Part shown: piece after piece, positions 59,969 to 64,000 of the stretch
How the letters are laid out: each line of letters starts with the position of its first letter
Position numbering within the stretch: the stretch's first letter is position 1
The notes under the pieces: model-generated
Told to the model about the DNA's origin: nothing
Database searches by the model: none
What the model saw: only the letters and a program-made list of their open reading frames with translations
Made by a program: the position numbers and the translations under genes
Assembly: GCF_020687545.1 (NCBI RefSeq)
Contig: NZ_JAJEQX010000021.1
Location: forward strand, 1-64,000
Reading direction: 5' to 3'
From: Ruminococcus turbiniformis
GTDB lineage: Bacteria > Bacillota > Clostridia > Lachnospirales > Lachnospiraceae
Length of the DNA stretch: 64,000 bases

Positions 59969-62900
59969 TCAAAGCTCCCTTTCCGCGCTCTTTTTTTGCG
60001 CTGTCTTTTTGTGTTCCGTCTTGGGCTGGCTTTTCAGCTGCTCCATTACGGACTTTTTCTTTTCCCGTTCCTCTCGATGGACGGCTGCTGCCAAGTCCAT
60101 AAGAGAAATGGGCTGACCACTGCGGGCCTGTTGTTCCAGCTGGGCCACTGTCGGCTCCTTTGGGCCGTTATTGATGATACCGTCGATCATGCCGTAATCA
60201 TCTTCCACCGTCATTTCCGCATTTCTCAGCGAATTTTCCGGCAAGAAACCTTGCACCTGGGTGAAACCAACACTGTCGCAGTAATGACAGGATACCTGAC
60301 CATTCTGCTTGATGGCAACGATGTCACTGACGCTCATAGACGGGCTGTGAAAATCCACCGGCTTTTGCAGATTGAACTGCTCATACAGCCTTTCCAGCTG
60401 CTCCATAGTGCTGCCGGAACCGTCCAGAGGGGCGGTATAGATAAGGTCATAGTTACTCCGCTCTACGGACAGATTGTGCGATTGCAGCCAATCCAGATTC
60501 ATAAAACGCACATTCTGCGGGTCATCCTTGCTCACCTGATAAATAGCAAAACAATTTCCCTCATGGGAAAGAAACGCCTGTTCCCGTTCCAACTGCCGAT
60601 CCTGTCGTTCCAAAACTTTTTCGTGAAAGTCCGGGCTTTGCTCCCATTCCTCGCGGGACACAGCAAAGATACCGTCATGGGCGTCCAGGTCGGCAGTGTC
60701 AAAGGCCATTTCCGGGTTTTCACCCTCCTGGACGATATAAACGGTCAGGTCTCGCTCCATCAGCTCATAGGCTCGCTCTTTGGAGAGGGGCAGAAGGTCA
60801 CCGTCCAGGTAGCCGCATTTCTCCAGATCATCCTGAGTCAGTGCCGGGTCCGGCATGGGATACTCGTCCAACGCCTGCTCCTGGGCATCCGGCAGCTGGG
60901 TGGCGGCAGCTTCTGTGGTCTGCTGGCTGACCTGTTCCTGCATCTGGTGGTAAGCCGCCTCCTGCAAAGTCTCGATCATGGACAGCGGCGCATACTTGAT
61001 GGACTTGCCGCCCATCCCCAGGTCCTCGCAGATATGGCTAACCGCTGTGGAACGGCCCATATCCGGCCCGTCCAACTGGCCGCCGTCCATCTGCTTCATG
61101 GTTGCCACATCGTAGAGCGTGTAGTCCCAGCCGGTGTCGCAGGGCTGAACATGAAGGTAGCTGGTATCATCCAGCACCAACAGGGCCTCCCGGTACTCGG
61201 CGCTGGGCTGGACACTTTCGGTATTTTCCGGCTCGGTCAGCTGTTCCGGTTCAGTCATCGGCACCAGCTGATCCAAGCGTCCCATAAGCTCGGCAGCTTT
61301 TTGGGTGGTTTCATCCGGTTCATCCTCGTTCACGATATTCTGGAGCCATTCGCGTACACCGCTGGCATCTCCGCTTCGGAGTGTGGCAGTCAGTTCGTGC
61401 AGTGCGTCCTCACGGCTATCTGCATTGTTCCGATACTCATAAGGGTCATAATCGAAAGTGAACTGGTCGATGTCTGCTGCCAGCTGCTCGATAGAGTCCT
61501 GCTGCGGTTCCGTGGCGGCAGTCAGGTCAATGCCGCGCTCCTTGCAGATTTCCTTGTAGTTGCGCTCGATGTCGTTAATCAGCTCGCAGGAAGTCTTGTT
61601 GATGGTCTCCAGACTGGCCCGCAGCTCCTTCAGCTCCTTGTCCTTCGACCAGGAAGCGATGTAGCCAAAACTGTTCTCGCCGGTCTGGATGCCGAAATAC
61701 TGGCAAACCGCATAAGAAATGCTCTCGGCCTCCACTTCCTCGGTGTTGCGGTTCTTGGCGGCCTGTTTCACCGCCGTCAGATCTTCCTCCACTTCCAACC
61801 GCCACTCAAACCGATTCTCGTCCACATAGCGCCAGCCTTCCTCGGCGGCGGCCTGTTCCGCCTCTGCTTCGGTGGCGAAGTCCAGACGGAAGTCATGCTT
61901 GGTGCCGCCCTCGCTCACCATCACGATCTTCCAGGTCGGCTCCGCTTCGTACTTTTTGGGGTCGTGGAGCTTACTGTGCGCGGTCTCATGGACAGCGGCG
62001 GAAACAGTCTGCACCTCGCTCATGCCTTCCCGGATGGCGATCCGCTGCTGGTCAGAGGAGAAATAGCCGTCCATGTTCTCGGCCATCGGCTCAAACTCGA
62101 TGGGAACCGGAGCCGAGCGGCGCAGAGCTTCCATGAAAGCCTCATAGTGCGGCACCGTCCCGGACAGGCTGGAGGCCAGCTCTGGCAGGGGCTTTCCGTC
62201 CGTCTGGCTCACATCGAACACCTTCACCGGACGGAACATGGGGATTTCAATTTCTTTTTCCTCCATGACCGCCTTGCCATCCGCGTCCAGGATGGGTGCA
62301 TGAGTATCCGGGTCGCGCTTCATTTCCTCGATCTTCTTTTTGTAGGGCGTGGGGGCAATGATGGTGATACCATGCTCACCCTTTTTCACATGGCGCTCAA
62401 ACTGATTTTTCCACTTGTTGAACCCGGCCACCAGGGTGGCGTCCGGGCGCTGCATATAGATGAGCATGGTGTTGTTGACGGAGTAGCGGTGGAACTTGGA
62501 CATGACGGACAGATAGCGCATATACTTCTCGCTCTCAAACAGTTCCTTGATACCCTGTTCAATGCCCGCTGTGATCTCTTGTAACCGTTCTCGATTGGTG
62601 GTCTTATCAGCCATGAATTTCACTCTCCTTTCCAATTTGGCTATTTCTGATTGATGTTCGGCAATCCACAGCTTTTGCTCCTCCGGGCTGTTCTCCAGAA
62701 AAAAATCCAGCAGATAGCCCACATAGTCCTTTTTCTGGATTGCCTCCATGAATCGGGGATGTGGATTTTCCTCCGGTGTTTTGGGTGTGTAGTCCGTTTC
62801 CCACTTGCGGAGCAAATGAAAGTAGTCGGCCAGGACACGAAAGGCATGGTCTCGGTCCTCCTTGAATTTCTGCGCCTCGGATTTCTGGCGGACATGGCGT

Positions 62901-63190
62901 CGCCGGGGAGGGGCCTGACTGTCATAAGCCAGGCCAAAATCCTGGGCCAGCTTCTCGGCGGCCTCTTTGGGGGACAGATTGTAGAGCCTCGCTGTGAAGT
63001 CAATCACATCGCCGGTGGCTCCGCAGCCAAAGCAATAAAAATATTCCTCGTTCAGCTTCATGCTGGGATTTTTGTCATCGTGGAAGGGACAACAGGCCAT
63101 GCCGCTCCGGTTGACCTCGATTCCGTACATCTGCGCTGCTTCTCGGACGGTGATGGACTGCTTGACAGCCTCAAAGACACTTTCAGCCAT
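59969..63190 (-). CDS. CHC2 zinc finger - ArdC-like antirestriction fusion protein (1073 aa)
   Basis: Residues 1 to about 190 are a CHC2 primase zinc domain (CCPFHDDKNPSMKL at 33-46; YCFGCGATGDVIDF at 52-65) with a helical tail. From M193 (ATG 62614) a second protein begins, MADKTTNRERLQEITAGIEQ, ArdC-like: YSVNNTMLIYMQRPDATLVAGF; zinc metallopeptidase motif VHETAHSKLH at about 400. DUF4316/YodL-like parts follow (CFAIYQVSKDDPQNVRFMNL; SYDLIYTAPLDG-type strand), then a basic tail. ATG 62614 has AAGGAG 10 nt ahead, so a separate 881-aa product (59969-62614) is likely. In related elements the two are separate genes. Confidence 0.85.
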   Translation of the reverse strand: MAESVFEAVKQSITVREAAQMYGIEVNRSGMACCPFHDDKNPSMKLNEEYFYCFGCGATGDVIDFTARLYNLSPKEAAEKLAQDFGLAYDSQAPPRRRHVRQKSEAQKFKEDRDHAFRVLADYFHLLRKWETDYTPKTPEENPHPRFMEAIQKKDYVGYLLDFFLENSPEEQKLWIAEHQSEIAKLERRVKFMADKTTNRERLQEITAGIEQGIKELFESEKYMRYLSVMSKFHRYSVNNTMLIYMQRPDATLVAGFNKWKNQFERHVKKGEHGITIIAPTPYKKKIEEMKRDPDTHAPILDADGKAVMEEKEIEIPMFRPVKVFDVSQTDGKPLPELASSLSGTVPHYEAFMEALRRSAPVPIEFEPMAENMDGYFSSDQQRIAIREGMSEVQTVSAAVHETAHSKLHDPKKYEAEPTWKIVMVSEGGTKHDFRLDFATEAEAEQAAAEEGWRYVDENRFEWRLEVEEDLTAVKQAAKNRNTEEVEAESISYAVCQYFGIQTGENSFGYIASWSKDKELKELRASLETINKTSCELINDIERNYKEICKERGIDLTAATEPQQDSIEQLAADIDQFTFDYDPYEYRNNADSREDALHELTATLRSGDASGVREWLQNIVNEDEPDETTQKAAELMGRLDQLVPMTEPEQLTEPENTESVQPSAEYREALLVLDDTSYLHVQPCDTGWDYTLYDVATMKQMDGGQLDGPDMGRSTAVSHICEDLGMGGKSIKYAPLSMIETLQEAAYHQMQEQVSQQTTEAAATQLPDAQEQALDEYPMPDPALTQDDLEKCGYLDGDLLPLSKERAYELMERDLTVYIVQEGENPEMAFDTADLDAHDGIFAVSREEWEQSPDFHEKVLERQDRQLEREQAFLSHEGNCFAIYQVSKDDPQNVRFMNLDWLQSHNLSVERSNYDLIYTAPLDGSGSTMEQLERLYEQFNLQKPVDFHSPSMSVSDIVAIKQNGQVSCHYCDSVGFTQVQGFLPENSLRNAEMTVEDDYGMIDGIINNGPKEPTVAQLEQQARSGQPISLMDLAAAVHREEREKKKSVMEQLKSQPKTEHKKTAQKKSAEREL

Positions 63191-63192
63191 GC

Positions 63193-63474
63193 TTACTCAT
63201 TGCCTTTCTTGGGGGTGGGCGGCCTGTATCCGGCAGCCTTGGCCAGTTCACTGGCTGCCTTACGGCGCTCGGCGCTGTAAGGTTCCCGGACGGACACACA
63301 GCGTTTGGGAACGAGAAAGGTCTGGCGGTCCTTTTTCACAATCTGGTCCGGGTATTTCTCTGCCAGTCGCCGCAGCTTCTCCAGCAGCCGGGGGTCATGG
63401 GTATAGACCTCGGCGGTGGCTTCGGCCTGGTTGTAGAGGATGATGGTTTCCTGTTCATAGCGTGAGAGCTTCAT
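63193..63474 (-). CDS. Small ICE backbone protein (93 aa)
   Basis: It begins KLSRYEQETIILYNQAEATAEVYTHDPRLLEKLRRLAEKYPDQIV, with a beta-hairpin/helix pattern, then KKDRQTFLVPKRCVSVREPYS and a basic C-terminus RPPTPKKGNE. Members of this family are annotated only as hypothetical or immunoglobulin-like ICE proteins. It overlaps topB by 4 nt upstream and is followed after 2 nt by the CHC2 gene, so all three are coupled. No enzymatic motif is seen. Confidence 0.8.
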   Translation of the reverse strand: MKLSRYEQETIILYNQAEATAEVYTHDPRLLEKLRRLAEKYPDQIVKKDRQTFLVPKRCVSVREPYSAERRKAASELAKAAGYRPPTPKKGNE

Positions 63475-64000
63475 CGTTTGCCACCTTTCTGCTGGTCAAA
63501 CTCCAGCTTGAAGTTGGCGTACTGCCCATCATCCGCCAACACCACAGTGGCATCGTAGGTCTTGCCGGTTTTCTCGGAGTACAAGCCCCTCACATGAGCG
63601 CGGCCATCTTTGAGCAGTGCCGTTACGATGGCTTTGGTAGGTTGCTTGTGCTTCATCTCCCACCACTTGTTGTTTTTCCAAATTGCAAATTTGCAAGATT
63701 CTGTCTGACAGAAGAAGCCTTTTTGCATTTCTGCAACCTCTCCGCCACAGCGGGGGCATTTGCCCACCACTTCGTGGGAAGGGCTGAACAAATACTCCGT
63801 TCCCTTGATAGCTTGATAGGTTCCCACAAGTTCTTTGAGCATGGCACTAATCCCAGCCATGAAATCCTCCGGGGCCAGCTCGCCACGCTCGATCTCACCC
63901 AGCCGGTACTCCCACTCAGCAGTCAGAAGGGGCGATTGCAGCTGCTCCGGCAACACGGTGATAAGGGATACCGCGTCATGGGATGGCATGAGCTGCACGG
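63471..64000 (-). CDS. topB: DNA topoisomerase III, C-terminal part (partial, runs off the right edge)
   Basis: The ~175 residues in the window match the end of ICE-encoded topoisomerase III. It has the last part of the core (SLLTAEWEYRLGEIERGELAPEDFMAGISAMLKELV), a zinc ribbon (CPRCGGEVAEMQKGFFC...C) and a C-terminal small domain (KTGKTYDATVVLADDGQYAN). The reading frame is open at the right edge, so the catalytic Tyr domain lies outside. TopB is a fixed member of the Tn1549-type backbone and may resolve transfer or replication intermediates. Confidence 0.85.
   Translation of the reverse strand, partial: VQLMPSHDAVSLITVLPEQLQSPLLTAEWEYRLGEIERGELAPEDFMAGISAMLKELVGTYQAIKGTEYLFSPSHEVVGKCPRCGGEVAEMQKGFFCQTESCKFAIWKNNKWWEMKHKQPTKAIVTALLKDGRAHVRGLYSEKTGKTYDATVVLADDGQYANFKLEFDQQKGGKR

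Larger units (their letters stand above)
35576..64000. mobile_element. Integrative conjugative element inserted in rpsI (Tn1549/CTn type, partial)
   Basis: From the left end: rpsI attachment copy, two integrases, excisionase, sigma-like regulator, bacitracin-resistance cargo, relaxase, AbiE/SLOG cargo, mobC, DUF3849, methylase-helicase with nested tnpV, TTRAP, CHC2-ArdC, topB. This gene order is that of Tn1549-like Clostridiales elements. The channel genes (VirB4, VirD4) and the right end are not in the window. The backbone is GC-richer than the chromosome; the bcr cargo is clearly AT-rich. Confidence 0.85.

Noticed and set aside
53919..62584. Very long plus-strand frames (up to 885 codons) opposite the methylase-helicase and CHC2-ArdC genes
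   Set aside because: They are antisense shadows caused by GC-rich codon usage; the minus-strand frames have complete domains and ribosome binding sites.

Overview
The window comes from a low-to-medium GC Firmicute, almost certainly a gut Lachnospiraceae (Clostridium cluster XIVa). The evidence is the 16S rRNA 5' end at the left edge, AGGAGG-type ribosome binding sites, the IMP cyclohydrolase/AICAR transformylase pair, and Clostridiales-type integrative elements on the right. I cannot fix the genus by eye. Nearly everything is on the minus strand.

Region 1 (1-13.6 kb, core chromosome). The 5' end of an rrn operon leaves the window to the left. It is followed by two tRNA-Ser genes (GGA and UGA) that bracket a decayed ABC-permease/two-component cassette: a permease without its N-terminus, no ATPase, and a histidine kinase broken by an in-frame stop inside a perfect palindrome. 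Next comes a long co-directional housekeeping run: carD, a CorC/HlyC-type membrane protein, purO-like IMP cyclohydrolase, purH-type AICAR transformylase, tsaE, a tsaB-rimI fusion, a zinc-ribbon gene, rnz, tsaD and ispD. The tsaBDE genes for tRNA t6A modification are therefore all together.

Region 2 (13.6-25.5 kb). A candidate small RNA and a small autoregulated XRE/membrane-protein operon are followed by a roughly 200-bp imperfect inverted-repeat element. Then come a probable peptide/pyroglutamate operon (M14 carboxypeptidase, DUF969, DUF979, pyroglutamyl peptidase) and the sbcD-sbcC nuclease pair.

Region 3 (about 25.5-35.5 kb, integrative mobilizable element). It has a tyrosine integrase, XRE repressor, small HTH protein, CHC2 primase-like protein, VapE helicase and MobA/MobL relaxase, but no transfer channel. 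Its cargo is an AT-rich five-gene operon of cysteine-rich and surface proteins (lipoprotein, anchored zinc-ribbon-repeat protein with an Ltp-like C-terminus, two soluble zinc-ribbon proteins, a 58-aa protein) and a compact type I toxin-antitoxin locus too short for normal gene calling.

Region 4 (35.58 kb to the right edge, integrative conjugative element of the Tn1549/CTn type). Its left end sits on a duplicated 3' end of rpsI (ribosomal protein S9), followed by the native rpsI terminator. It holds two tandem paralogous integrases, an excisionase, a sigma-like regulator, a bacitracin-resistance cassette bcrABD-bcrR with two exact GACA-N7-TGTC operators, a relaxase, an AbiE toxin-antitoxin pair, a SLOG-fold protein and the conserved mobilization/replication backbone (mobC, DUF3849, a 3056-aa methylase-helicase, TTRAP, a CHC2-ArdC fusion, topB). 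A TnpV-family protein with its own ribosome binding site is encoded in another frame inside the methylase-helicase gene. The conjugation channel genes and the other end, where intact rpsI should lie, are outside the window. The region 3 element probably depends on a conjugative element such as this neighbour for transfer.
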